A stretch of 64,000 nt of DNA from Branchiostoma floridae (taxonomy: Eukaryota; Chordata; Leptocardii; Amphioxiformes; Branchiostomatidae). Of the stretch, positions 1-11,662 are shown one piece after another. Position 1 is the stretch's first letter, and each line of letters opens with the position of its first letter. The stretch covers positions 15,929,576 to 15,993,575 of the forward strand of contig NC_049980.1 of the NCBI RefSeq assembly GCF_000003815.2, read 5' to 3'. A program made the position numbers and the translations under genes. A model generated the notes under the pieces. The model worked only from the letters and a program-made list of their open reading frames with translations, had not been told where the DNA came from and searched no databases.

Positions 1-34
1 AGCAAAACAAAACAAAACAGAACAAAACAAAATA
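1..34. repeat. (AAAAC)n simple repeat
   Basis: The window opens with about six imperfect units of AAAAC with one G substitution. It is low-complexity sequence and the array may continue outside the window. Confidence 0.8.
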
Positions 35-1152
35 AGAGCCGGAGACCTCATATCTCCATGAAATATCTGATTATGCAAATGACTTCCATCTATACAATCT
101 ATGCTAATTCATGTACTTGAACTAACTTAAATAGGTCAAAATATTGACAGTTCAATTACTTAACACTTAGAAAAATTATGGCACTTTACATTAATTTTGC
201 AAATTAGATTCATTTTCATAATTGGTATCTGTTACTGTTCCACCTTCCACAATTTGAATTTTACATGTATTTGAGTCCTATGATAGAAAACACTGCAAAA
301 AGAGATTTTCCTCATTAGATAGGTAAAAAAGCGCCAATTTACATAATAAGTCAGTTATTATGTTAATCTCTGTCTAAGCTATCTGCATACTAAATATCAT
401 GGGGATCCGTCGTTCCTTTGGTCGTCTATTTTCCTTGGAAGATTTGACAAAGTAGTCCTGCAATTCCAAAGCAAGTTGTTAGGAGGGCCAAACAGACATG
501 ACTTCCTTTACATCACAAGCTATATGCCACCAAAATATCAACACAATAGCACGTCCAGTTCAAAAGATATAAACAAACGGAAGTTCTACAGCAGTACTAA
601 TGTCATATACCAGGGAGCCAGAAATCAGAATTCATTGAGAGGTTCTTGGGTTAGTTATGCTGACTGGAGACACAAGCACGCAAAATACCTAAAGTCATCT
701 GCATAAAGTGATGTGTCTGCAAAAACTGCCCTGCCGAAAAGGATACGTGATCACTTGATATCCTCTCTAGGCCCACTGCACAGACTAATTTCCTAATGGA
801 CGCAGGGATTGTCTGCGTTTTCTTGTGTCTCAAAAAAAGGTCAAAAGAACAACTATGTTGGCAACATAGGACTTTTTAATTGTCTGAGGTTTTCTGTGTT
901 TTACAGGACCAGAAACCATGTTCTAGGCCTACTTATACTCGTAAATTGTCTGCGTTTTGTTGTGTCTGAAAAATAGGTCTGTTAAAGAAACAACGCGGTG
1001 CGCAAAATAGGTCTGAAGTTTACAAGCCAATAGGCAAAGTTCTAGACCTACTTATAAACGAAGCGAAGGCAGAAAAATACCATTTGCAGCCGTTTCTCGA
1101 TCGGGGTAGAAAAGAAGTAAAAATTTCCAGTGGGTCTTGCAGGGTTGTAGTC
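35..1152. other. 5' flank of the LRR-Ig gene
   Basis: I see no convincing gene here. Between about 806 and 1060 a phrase beginning ATTGTCTGCGTTTT and ending in AGGTCTG-like sequence occurs about three times, spaced 70 to 140 bp, which suggests an old imperfect tandem duplication. The first exon of the LRR-Ig gene lies just downstream, so part of this stretch should be its promoter and 5' UTR, but I could not place a TATA box or a start site. Confidence 0.4.
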
Positions 1153-3916
1153 ATGGTCTGCAAAGTCGTCGTCATCGTTTGGTATGTCTTGCTCCGTCTG
1201 GGTGACAACGCTGTAATATCTGATAACCTAACATGCCCGGCCAGCCCCGCACTGTGCCCGGAGCCACTGATAAAATGGAAGATGTGGGAGTTAGGGCTGG
1301 ACGCTAAAATCAGGGCCAGTGTGATATGCAGAAGGGCAGTTCGGTCGAAGAGAAGACTGTACTGTTCTTCACCGAGTGCACGAGTACTTCTTTCCCCGGA
1401 GGTGATGGACAAGGTTTTGGGACAACATCCATCTCAACAAGTAAGTCTTTCTTATAGCATTTGGTGTGATCGATCCAGTGAAATGGGAGTCGTGTGAGGA
1501 TTGAGTGAAAATATTTGAAACAAATTATGGTAATTATGCAATATGAAATATTAGGATGACAAAGTACCAAAAACATTTTGTCATCAATGATTGTAAAAAT
1601 TACGGATAGGTTGTAGAGACTGACCGTAAAAACTACTTATACAGACCAGGCCTGTCTTTTTTTTCTTATTATGCTGCTTAATCGAAAAAAAACCCTGAAC
1701 CATTGCAATTTGTATGATGACATGAAAATTTAGATACACATCGTAACCGGTTTATTGGCTATGTAAACCGTTAGATATCTACATCATAGCATCTAAATTA
1801 TTCTCTAGTCAGCTATATTTGAACCGCTGACTAAAAATTCCAGGTACAGCTCCTACACTTCGGCATCGGCAATATTGTGGATATAGCGGCGGGGAGTTTC
1901 ATGAACATGTCACGTCTGCACAGCCTGACAATCTCGTCTAACTGCCTCTATTGCATTAAAAAAGAGTGGTTTCAAATGCTGAAGAACTTGAAGCGTCTTG
2001 ATCTATCAAGGAACCAAATATCTATGATCCAACCTGCAGCATTCGAGGGATTGAAGCAACTCAAAAATCTATGCCTCTTGTTGAATAAGCTGCACACAGT
2101 GGATAGATCGTGGTGGCAGGGGATTCATGGGCTTGACATGCTGGAAATCAGTACGGACATCCTGACAACTTCAAATGAAACGGACAAGGCATCTCCTGCT
2201 TTCTCCGGTTTGGAAAAAATCCGAGTTTTGCAATTGAGCTATAGCGAGCTTCGGGTCATCAAAAAGCTGTACTTCGCGGGCTTGGGTACGCTGCAACATT
2301 TGTGGCTCAATGAAAACAGACTGGCCATGATAGAGCCTGGTGCCTTCACGGGCCTGAACATCAAGTACCTTTTCTTACAGGACAACGTTCTCTCGGCGGT
2401 CCGGTGTGGGTGGTTCTCGGGGATGCAGGGGCTGTTGGACATCGATTTGTCGGGAAACCGTATTTCTTTGATCAAGCCTTGCGCCTTCCATGGTGCCCCC
2501 AAACTTCGGAAGATCCAACTCGCGCGGAACCGCTTGTCCTTTGTGGCTTCAGTGTGGTTGGAGGGACTGCAGCAGCTGCAACTCATTGGGCTGAGTCACA
2601 ACAACATCATAGGCTTACAGGACATCAATGTACCCAAGGTAAGATTGGCCAACAACCCGCTTCGATGTAGCTGCACCACAAGCTGGTTGAGGGGAGAACT
2701 CGGCGAGACTCGGAAGATAGTTGACCTTAATCAGGTGACTTGTGACCATCCACCAGGCTTGCGTGGCATTGCTGTCGCGAATGTCTCCAATGGACAAGAC
2801 ATCTGTCCATCTCCAGTCGTTCTGCTAGACCCCATGTACACCATCACAGAAATGTCCACTGAAACATCGTCTGACGACAACGCTACCGAGCCAAGTAGCA
2901 TGGAGGTACTAGTATCTCTGTCTACTACGGGTAACAATTACAATGTTACCAACACAACTGGTATTGGTGCACCGTTGTATCTGTCTTCTATAGGTAACTA
3001 TCACAATGTTACAGAGCCAAGTGACACTGAGGTCCCAGTATCTCTGTCTACACCGGGTAACAATGACAATGTTACCGAGCCAGGTAGCATGGATACATCG
3101 TTCACTCCATCCACTATAGGTTACAACAATGCTACCAAGCCAACCGAGATGAACACCTCTACATCTCCGTCTGCTGTGGGTGACAATAACGCTACCGAAT
3201 CAACGGGAAAAGGCGTCCAGATAACTCTTGGCGTCACGACGGAAACGACGGAAGACGGCAAAGGACAGAGGACCACAATGGCCACACCCACCATTCTCGG
3301 TTCTGAAGGAGAAGATTTCAACATCACATGTATCGTGTACTGGGAACAGCATCCGAAGATCACATGGACCCTACCGAATGGAGCAAGGCTTGCATCTGAG
3401 GAAGGAACGGCAGATTATCCAAACGTGGCTGACAAGATACAGATGGCTGTAGATTACAAGATTAATAAGGAAGGATGGCCGTGTCACAAAATAAGTCATC
3501 GGAAGAGAGACTGCGTCAACATGTTTGGAAAATCCATAGTCCTACTTATGATTAAGGGAGCAAGACCCGGTCTATCCGGTCAGCACAGCTGCACTGCAGA
3601 AACAGAAAATGGAAAGGGCACTGCGGCTATATCTGTTAAGGTCCCCAAAGTGATCTCACCAACAAGGAAAGAGGGGGCAGAAACTCATCCATCTGCAACA
3701 GAAACGAGCTCAAAACCAGATACAGAGTTCCGCACAACAGAGAGCCGGGCAGAGTCGACCGATATCAGTATGGCACCACCGTCAGAAGCACTGATGCCAT
3801 CAGGACTAGTCAGTCCGTTAGTGATAGTCGTGCCGACTAGCGTGTGCTTTGGAGCGGCCTTGATGGTCATCTGTAGCATTATCGGAAGTAAAGTGTCTGC
3901 CAGAATCCGCCATTAA
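1153..3916 (+). CDS. LRR and Ig domain single-pass membrane protein
   Basis: Two coding exons, 1153-1440 and 1844-3916, are joined by a phase 0 intron with donor GTAAGT and acceptor TTCCAG, giving about 786 residues. The ATG at 1153 is chosen because it begins a hydrophobic signal peptide (VVVIVWYVLL); an in-frame ATG at 1084 would put charged residues in front of it. After a Cys-rich N-cap come roughly ten leucine-rich repeats (LxxLxLxxNxL), then an LRR C-terminal cap (NPLRCSC ... CDHPPGLRG). Next is a Ser/Thr/Asn-rich stalk of 20-21 residue repeats, one Ig domain (FNITC ... HSCTAETENG), a second Ser/Thr linker, a membrane segment (VIVVPTSVCFGAALMVI) and a short basic tail ending ARIRH with no signalling motif. 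The architecture matches the LRR-Ig surface receptor and adhesion class; I cannot assign an orthologue. A role in recognition or adhesion is inference. Confidence 0.85.
2882..3230 (+). repeat. Coding tandem repeat, sequon-bearing stalk
   Basis: Five full units start at 2882, 2945, 3008, 3071 and 3131 (63, 63, 63, 60 and 60 bp), with a partial sixth from 3191. Each unit begins at the Ala or Val of an NAT or NVT N-glycosylation sequon and runs through a Ser/Thr/Pro segment. Unit lengths are multiples of three, so gain or loss of units keeps the frame. Confidence 0.8.
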
Positions 3917-4444
3917 ACTCTTGTCACAAGCGTAAAGCTTATTTCATTTTATCACCTGAAGGCCGTCCGGTTTTAGAATCGACGCGTATAGTCTCTATCA
4001 TGCTAAAGGTATCAGTCAGCCTAGGTCGCATATTGTAGTACTCCCAGGCCTCTGGTATGTTTATCTGTCTATTTCATTTTCGAGCAGTGTGACATCGTTT
4101 TAGCGCCAACCAAAACGAAACTGACTTTAAACCTGCATCACGCAGTAGAAAGCGATTAGTGTTATGGGAGAATCTAACAGCCTGCTTCAATGTAAACGCT
4201 ATAGTAGTCTGTATTACGACTAAACACACTACGGCTACGGATTGATCGTCGGGCGAGCATAAACCAACTTGTTGATCATCGGCTGAAAATCGGATGGCGT
4301 ACGCTCGTCAGTCGGGCGAGTTTCGACTGCTGTTTGCTTGTAAATATTGACTTGCGACATTGTGGCTCATGAAGCTGAAGTATTATCAAATGTGTAGAAC
4401 ACGTTTCCAAACAGATTGTGTAATACTAGTGGCGGCAAAGAGAG

Positions 4445-4970
4445 TGACAGACAGACAGAAGGGCGCATACATGCCGCGTGGGTGGCAGATTAGACAGCCT
4501 TGCTGGAATAATGATATGATTATGAATACTGCTCCATATTTTCCCCAATGCAAATGGGGAAAGTGAATTAATGACTCTAAAGGTCGCCTTACTTGTCGTT
4601 TTTTTCATCCACAGCCAAAATTGTACAGACACATTAAATGATGATATACGTACGTACTACTGCCAAACGTAATTTTCCATTGATTTTACCCCTGCGACGC
4701 GTCTTGATCCCGAAGCGGCGTGGGTGGGAGGTGTTAGTACTGCTCTGCCTCCGGCATGTGACAGCTTTCCTGTCTGGAACAATCAGATGGTTATATGTAT
4801 ATATATATATATATACATATGAATATTGCTCCATGTTTATCCCCCAGGCCAAACGGAGAAAGTGATTAATGTCTCTAAAGGTCGCCTTACTTGTCGAAAG
4901 GTTTCTGCTTTTTTCATCCACAGACAAAATTGTGCAGACACATTAAATCATGGAATAAGTACGTACTACA
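4445..4970. repeat. Diverged direct repeat, about 300 bp period
   Basis: Two copies, about 4445-4670 and 4720-4970, share GCTCCAT near the middle, then AAAGGTCGCCTTACTTGTCG (4579 and 4877), TTTTTCATCCACAG, and CAGACACATTAAAT followed by TACGTACTA. A (TA)n tract has grown inside the second copy. It is either a tandem duplication or two insertions of one repeat family. Confidence 0.65.
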
Positions 4971-7209
4971 TATTACTACTTTATATGTACCACTGACCTT
5001 ATCAAATTATTCCGATGATTATATGTGCGTAATCACCGCGGTTTGTCGGCGACATTACATTAATGATCTGAAACTGAACACAGGAAGTTAACTCCCACGT
5101 TCACTAATGCGGTAATCCTACAAGACTGCGCCAAATTGCAGTAAAAATTGCGGCAACTTTGCGAATTTTCCATTTCAGATTCATATTATTATTTAAGTAT
5201 TTGATGTCATGCACGGACGATCATGCTATTAACGCAATATGTAAATATGTCTCCATGTGTTTCAAAAAGAGAGAAGAACATGTTAGATTCGGCCATTAGC
5301 GAGTGTAACACATAGTGCCTTAGTTCCCTTCCATTTAGCCTAGTTTAAAATCAGTGTATAAGTTTAGTCTTTTCCTCTACATCCATAAGACCACTTGTGG
5401 TCCTTTTGTGCATTTAGCCCTCGGGCATGAATATGCAATAAAGATTATTATTATTATATGATAGGATCCAGTAATTGCAACTGAAACACCCTGCAGTCTC
5501 AAAGAAAGCTGCTAGAGGGTTAAAACCTTCCTGTGCGTGACACAAGAGCTAGTATATAACAGCCCCAAACCCTTGATTGTGACATGTCATGAACACGATT
5601 TATCAAAACCAGAACTTCCGCTGCAGTACCAAAGCAAGCCTCTAGGGGGCCTAAAAGCTAATCATTTATTTCAAAGGACCTAACCAAATACCAAGTTTAA
5701 AAAAATTCATTCATAGCATACACAATGCAAACATATGTACGAACGCTAACAAAAAAATAGCGCTGATAAATGTCCTTGTGGCCGTGGACAGTCAGTGTTG
5801 GCCATATTGGGAACGTGCTGCGCTTAATCCAATCCATCCAGACGTTAGTCTACAACAAAGAAGTCGGATTCCACATGAATAATTTACATGAAACCTCCTT
5901 TCGTTATAAACCTATTAATGGGTATCCTTGTAAATACCTGGCGAAGACGTGGAGACAGTAATACCTAATGAAGTTAGCCCTGTCGAAATAAGACTTACAT
6001 AAAACTGATATAACAGTTAACATTTGAGTAACACCAGTGTTCTTTGTGTATCTGGTGAGCAGAGTAAGGCTTTGTATGTCCATGACATCATAAAGTCGCT
6101 CTTCAGACAACAGATCGAAGACACATCCGTGCAAACACATAACCTGGTACGACATTCGTTCGTTCGCTCGTTCGTCCCATAGCCTTTTTTTAATCAGCCG
6201 TAGGACAGCACAACAACAACTGTCATGCTGACTCAACAAGCTTTCAGTCCCCTGGCGGCGCCTATCTCCTCTCCGGGGCAGCCTAGCGACATACTAGCTT
6301 ACAAATCATGATAAAGGTGGGCCCAGATTTACATAAGATTCGGCGGAAATGGTGCCCTCGGCGGACGCCGCTCGCCGGGCGGGTGTATCTTCGCGCTAGT
6401 CACACTCTAACTCAACATCGGTGACTTATCTTTAAAAGAAATTCAGTACACAAAGAGATAAGATACTGATTGGAAAGCACAAGAAACTTGGTGATTGTGA
6501 CTTGTATCCTTTTTGCATTGCCGCGCCAGCGGCAATGCCTTATGCCAGCTTTCTTCCATGGTTGGATCAATGGACGGACCTTTTAACCCAGCCCTTCCAA
6601 AGCCCCTTCCAAAGGCCCTTCCTTTTGCTGGAAGGTGACAGTTCAAAATTAGTAATGACCATTCGATACAATGACCATACTCATATGTAGTTGACCCCTA
6701 AGGGTACACAAACATTAGGGAGGCAAGCCAATCCACTGGACCACGCTCGCTCGCGGCTAATCGCTCGCTCGCTCACTCGCGGCTAATCGCGGCCGAGTTT
6801 CATGGCTTAGTTACACAATGGTACATTCCAGGCGAGTATTCAAACGCTCTTCTAGACGCATGTTACTGTATGTGGTCCAGCGTAATAAATCTACGCTTTA
6901 ACTCACCATGTTTATATAAAGATATATCACAAATTGCATCAGAAGGAACTTATTTTGTAATGAAAAATAATGCATATTCATTGTGGGTCAAAAAGTTTTA
7001 CAAAACCTGTTTAATGTGCCAATAATTCATGTGACATAAATTATGATAATGAGGTAAATTTCCAATATCCCCTTTTGCTGCATTTCCTACTGAAGAAGCT
7101 AGGTGTCGCTCTCAGCAGTTCAGTCATAGAATACGCGGCAATGCACAGCTTTTCTTAAAAGATTTCTTGTTTTCTATAATTTGTTTTAGTTGGTCAAATG
7201 AGTTGGCCC

Positions 7210-7241
7210 GTAACGCGTGGGAGTCATGTTTCACGCGTTAC
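7210..7241. repeat. Perfect 10-bp inverted repeat
   Basis: GTAACGCGTG at 7210-7219 and its exact reverse complement CACGCGTTAC at 7232-7241 are separated by 12 bp, in DNA that is otherwise CpG-poor. This could be a binding site or part of a foldback repeat; no function can be assigned. Confidence 0.5.
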
Positions 7242-7693
7242 CAAAGGGGGTAATTGCGCTAGCTGCATTAATCCTGCTGATATACGAGGATCCAAACGTG
7301 GTAAATGGCTCTTTGTCATGACATCTATAGCCATCCCCCGAACAATATCAACAATAATGTTTGTCAAGATCGGCTGGATTGACCTTTCGCAAAAGAAGGT
7401 CAACAGCAATATATACTTCGAAAGTTCTCGAATTGTCAATAAAAATGACAATGCCGGGTAGGAATATTTTTACAATGAGATTTGATATTAAATACCTGCT
7501 TAAACATTTCGGCTTATTGCATAGTGTCCACTTTTTTCAGTGTACTCACAGGTAGTTCATATCTACTCTCTTACCAGTGCCACCTTCAATAGGGTTACGT
7601 AAACGTTCATGTTACCGTTGCAGCATTTTCAATATTGATAATGTCACTAGATAAGAGAATTGATGACTTGACGGGAGTAATGTACTGCTGACG

Positions 7694-9669
7694 CTATCTG
7701 TTAGTAGGAAAGTGCCGCCCAACAGCACAAGTCTTCGCATGCTTGCCTAATTTTCTACAACATGTCCAGGTCTGCTTTTTCGTGTCGAAGTAGCCCCGAT
7801 GAAATTGACAGGCTTTACCGGTGTTTTCACGTTTTTTGAATGTCTTCTTGCAGAAAATACAGGACAATGAATCCTTCTTTGCGTTTGTATTATCCCTTTG
7901 GGGGATGGCCGTCGAGCTTTTGGTGACATTGACTCCACGATGTCTTGCTATTTTTGCAAAGGTGTTCGGGCTCATTGTATACAGTGCTCGCTGTGCATTT
8001 GTGACCTGCAGACGGTCCATCTTATCGTCTTCCATGCGCGTAGGTAAGATGTTCTCTTCGTCTGTCCGTGTTACAGGGCTTACCGGTCTGTCCCAGGGGA
8101 ACTGTGGGTGCCGTACCCTTCTGTTGTCTGGCTCTGCTATAGTACAGATGTTTGGCATAGGATCCTCAGTGGAGTCTGGAGAACTAACCACTGTTTTCAA
8201 GTCTTCTATTTGAGCCAGACCAAGGCCATTTTCTTTAGGGTCTCCAACTTTGAAAGAAGCTTGACTCTCAGGAGTGCTATTCCTTGTAGAACCCTCACTA
8301 CTTTCCTCCATAATCGGAGTGCCGAAATCCAGATTGAAGGACAATTTTGTGAAAGTCTGCGTCTTTCTCAGCCTTTGTCTGTAGTTCGGTGGATAAGACT
8401 GAGTACTTTGGAATCTTGGTGCTTGTCTAAAGAAGTTCTTACTTGGGGAAGTCGGGCGTTTACTCTTGTTTCTCAGATCTGTCAGCTCCGCCAATATTTC
8501 GCCTTTTGTTATAGAGCTAGCGTCCAAAGATCTCGACAGAGACCTTTGCTCTAACTTTAAAGTGTTTATTTCGCTCAATACTTTTCTCAGAGCGCCATCC
8601 GTTTCTTGCACTCTGGTCTGCAGTTTCTCCGCCCCGGCCTTGATGAGACGAATGTCATCGCAGACATCACGGGCCGTGAGCTGGAACTCTGACAGCATCG
8701 TCTGGACGGCACACACGCTTTCTGTCAGGTCTGACATCTCCTTGGCTGTCATTTGATGTATCTTTGAGGCGTCCGTTTCCAAATCACCCCGGTTTAGTTT
8801 ATCCACCTTGGCCTGAACTACCTCACTCTGCTTCGTTAGGTTGTCTACTTCAAACACCATTCTGTTCAGCACGCGTTGGAAATCAGGGACTTCATCGACG
8901 TAATGTTGGCTACAACTTGCCAACGAACCACCTGTAAGGTCCAACATGGACTTAATTTTTTTATCTGATCTCGGCGATGTCAGTGCTCTCAAAGACAGGC
9001 CGATACTGGTGCAACTGTTGTCATGACTACCCGATACCATAGCCACACTGGAGTCCTTTTGTGTTACTGGCAGTGGAATGTCCTGATGGGTCGTGAGTGT
9101 TGAACTATGTGCCATCTGTGGAAATGGACGCTGTGGTGCTGCTATTCCTTCGGTATTTCCCAGCGCTTTCCACCTGATAACACAGAACATTACAAACTGA
9201 TGATAATTGAATGCCTTCTACGTAATGTTGCCGGACAGAACAGAAATTCCATGAACTGACGTCTGATGCTACAAATATTTTTTTTTTAAATCACCTATTT
9301 ACAAATCAACGTCTTGAAATGAAGAATGTAAACAAGATCAATCAGATTTACCGATTTACAAATAACCCACCTGAAAGACCTGTCTTCTTAGGGTATACTA
9401 GTAACAACGAATATATGACAACAATTTTTCTCGGGTGCGGAAGGTGATTAGATTATCAATGTTTCCCTGTGTGTATGGGTATAACACTTGCTTGGCTCGT
9501 ACGCATACGTTAACATTTTAGCGGTACTCTACCTCATGAAATGAGCTCTTTTCTCGTCTTCTGCAGAAGGCTCGACATACAATGGTGGAGAATTATCAGC
9601 CAGCATTGATGTAAGTAGCTCCCTGTCGCCGGTCCACGTATTCTCCGTCTGTATTTCGAGTGGTTTCAT
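7694..9669 (-). CDS. Coiled-coil protein with CHORD-like Cys/His C-terminus
   Basis: Exon 1 (9669-9533) begins at ATG and ends in phase 2 at donor ATGAG|GTAGAG. Exon 2 (9173-7694) follows acceptor TTATCAG and completes an Arg codon, giving 538 residues. The N-terminal half is polar and Ser/Thr-rich. A helical, heptad-like stretch lies around residues 125 to 250 (for example LNRMVFEVDNLTKQSEVVQ), followed by a low-complexity basic and acidic middle. The last about 55 residues carry a spaced Cys/His array: CIFC, C-x2-H-x-G, W-x-CC, then C-x4-H. This resembles CHORD or related zinc-knuckle modules in spacing (C-x2-C ... CxxHxG ... WxCC ... H), but I do not recognise the protein. Zinc binding is inference. 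The gene lies tail to tail with the LRR-Ig gene. Confidence 0.75.
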
Positions 9670-10870
9670 GATGGGCTACTCAGATCAGAATAACGTGCAG
9701 GTTCTGAGCGGAAGCAATAGACATACAGTACTGTAGGCAGTAACAGCGAGAAGTTGGAGAAATATGGCCTTCAGTCGCACAAATGATAGACGATCTAATC
9801 AATCAAAGTCGCGTGCCATCCGCAGAATCCTTTCACAATCGTTATCAAAACCCTACAACGCTTCCCCATTGTATCCATACAATTTCAATGATTAATTCAT
9901 CCCCATCACAGACCAATCCGATTGTTTTTTAGAATAGAATATGTCCACTCTGAACTAATGCTTGCGACAGCTCTGACGCAACGAATTGCAAATTCACGTC
10001 AGAAACGTCTCTTAAATGGCATCTAAAAAATACATCAGTCTCATTAAGCTAGAAATGGACGAGCAAGTGCGCACGTACAAAGGCATTATCAGCTGCGAGT
10101 AGGATGTTACTTCTTTGGTTGCGGGCAGCAACCGATCAATGTTTATTCAATACTCACCATGCATCCTGTTTACATGTGACCAATGTGATTGCAACGTTAT
10201 CATTTGAAGAAACCTATGATGTCATTTCACTTCTTCATCAAGTCGCAAAGAATTAAGCAAGTACATTCATCATTTGCAATAGCTGAAAAAAATCATTGGA
10301 TAGGTACTGTTGTTTTCTCAAGCAGTGATACGTTCTACATTCAGGTACTGCCGATGAATAAAGTGACCTTTCTAGCCTTGCATGTCACGCACAGAGATTG
10401 CGATTTGCGTGACTATGGTTTGTGGGCGATATTGTGGCGGACTGGCATCTCGTGCGAGCTGTCGACATGTTTACTACGGGGCACACAGGATAAGCGAGAA
10501 ATAGTGTAATGTTTACAACAGTAGTCAGTGGGCAATGTTGATACCGACACCTGTGCAGCGCATAAATATGCACAATGCTCTCGCGAGGAATGTCCCTGTA
10601 GCTCAACTGGTAGCAGCCTGAGCTCCTGGTTCCAGTCATGTTGTATTTCAGCCGATGCCTTTCTGCCTGGGAGAACACGCTACAGACGTTATGTCGCAGC
10701 TGAGAACGACTGCATAGAAACGGTGACTAGCCCGCCAATAATTTATGCGGTCACATCGAAGTATCAATCACGTGGATGTGAATTAATTTTTGCAAGAGCA
10801 TGACGAAGTAACCCATTGACATGTTATGTTTAGTCCCAATTCCCAAACCACTCAAACTAAAAACCATGAC
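9670..10870. other. Intergenic region between coiled-coil gene and thrombospondin 3' end
   Basis: This holds the promoter of the coiled-coil gene on its left and the end of the thrombospondin transcript on its right. Apart from a tRNA-like fragment near 10594-10670 I see no gene. Confidence 0.4.
10594..10670 (+). repeat. Degenerate tRNA-like fragment (possible SINE head)
   Basis: An A-box-like TAGCTCAACTGG (10599-10610) is followed by a B-box-like GGTTCCAGTC (10628-10637). The boxes are 29 bp apart instead of about 45, and the anticodon arm cannot be folded, so this is not a working tRNA gene. A tRNA-derived SINE or tRNA relic is the likeliest reading. Confidence 0.35.
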
Positions 10871-10890
10871 AATCATTTCAAACATTTTCA

Positions 10891-10896
10891 TTTATT
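10891..10896 (-). terminator. Poly(A) signal, thrombospondin gene
   Basis: AATAAA on the minus strand (TTTATT on plus), about 770 bp downstream of the thrombospondin stop codon at 11663. It is the first canonical hexamer I noticed in the 3' flank. The assignment is inference. Confidence 0.5.
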
Positions 10897-11662
10897 ACAT
10901 ATCATTTATGCACACATCACATACTATACAGTTCAAATGATGAAGCCATAGGCCTTGTATAGCAATGTGTCAGAAGTGTTAGACAAAGAGATTATGTTAT
11001 AGATGGTCACTCAATGGCGGTATGATAGTATAGGTTATCTAAGACATCGATGCAAAATGAACTGGTTACAAGCGAAAAATCATAGGTATTGAAGGAATTA
11101 CAGCATTACTAAATTATGATGTGTTACCTCAACAAATAATATGGAATATCATGCCTGTGCCATTGTTATCATTTCATTACTAAAATTGATACTGATGACT
11201 GGAACATAAAATTAAAGATATATCAAAAGCATAAATCTTACAAACGAACAAGTAGTTTTCTAACATTTGGAACTAATAAAGAAAAGTATAAAATGAGTTT
11301 TATCAATGAATCCCATATACCCATAGTATCGGATACCATGGTCATACATCAAATTCTTACATCTATAAAGACTATTACCATAAATAGAACGTATATCCTT
11401 ACGCAATGGTTAGTTTGTTTTCTCGACTAAGAACCATAACCCAATATGAGCTGCCTGTCACGTCAAAATCAATTTCTCGGATGTCCATAGCAGAGTCAGG
11501 ACATCTCCTGCAGCTAAACCTCACCGACACTTACTGACTGTGCTACATCAACCTGTCATGTTACATGAGAAGATCCGTCAGAAACAGAAAACCGAGTCGA
11601 TATTGAAGCCCGTGAAGACGATGGTTGGATCATGTTGTGTTTGGGTCTAGGGATGATGCAGA

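Larger units (their letters stand above)
3917..7693. other. Intergenic region
   Basis: This 3.8 kb region between the LRR-Ig gene and the convergent coiled-coil gene shows no ORF I can support. It holds the 3' UTR of the LRR-Ig gene, a diverged direct repeat (4445-4970), a (TA)n tract at 4796-4816, a repeat-like stretch ending in AATAAAGATTATTATTATTA near 5435-5457 that resembles a retroelement or 3' UTR tail, and CTCG-rich simple sequence at 6155-6175 and 6745-6795. Confidence 0.5.

Noticed and set aside
10594-10670. Functional tRNA gene
   Set aside because: The A and B boxes are too close and no cloverleaf can be drawn; it is only a relic.
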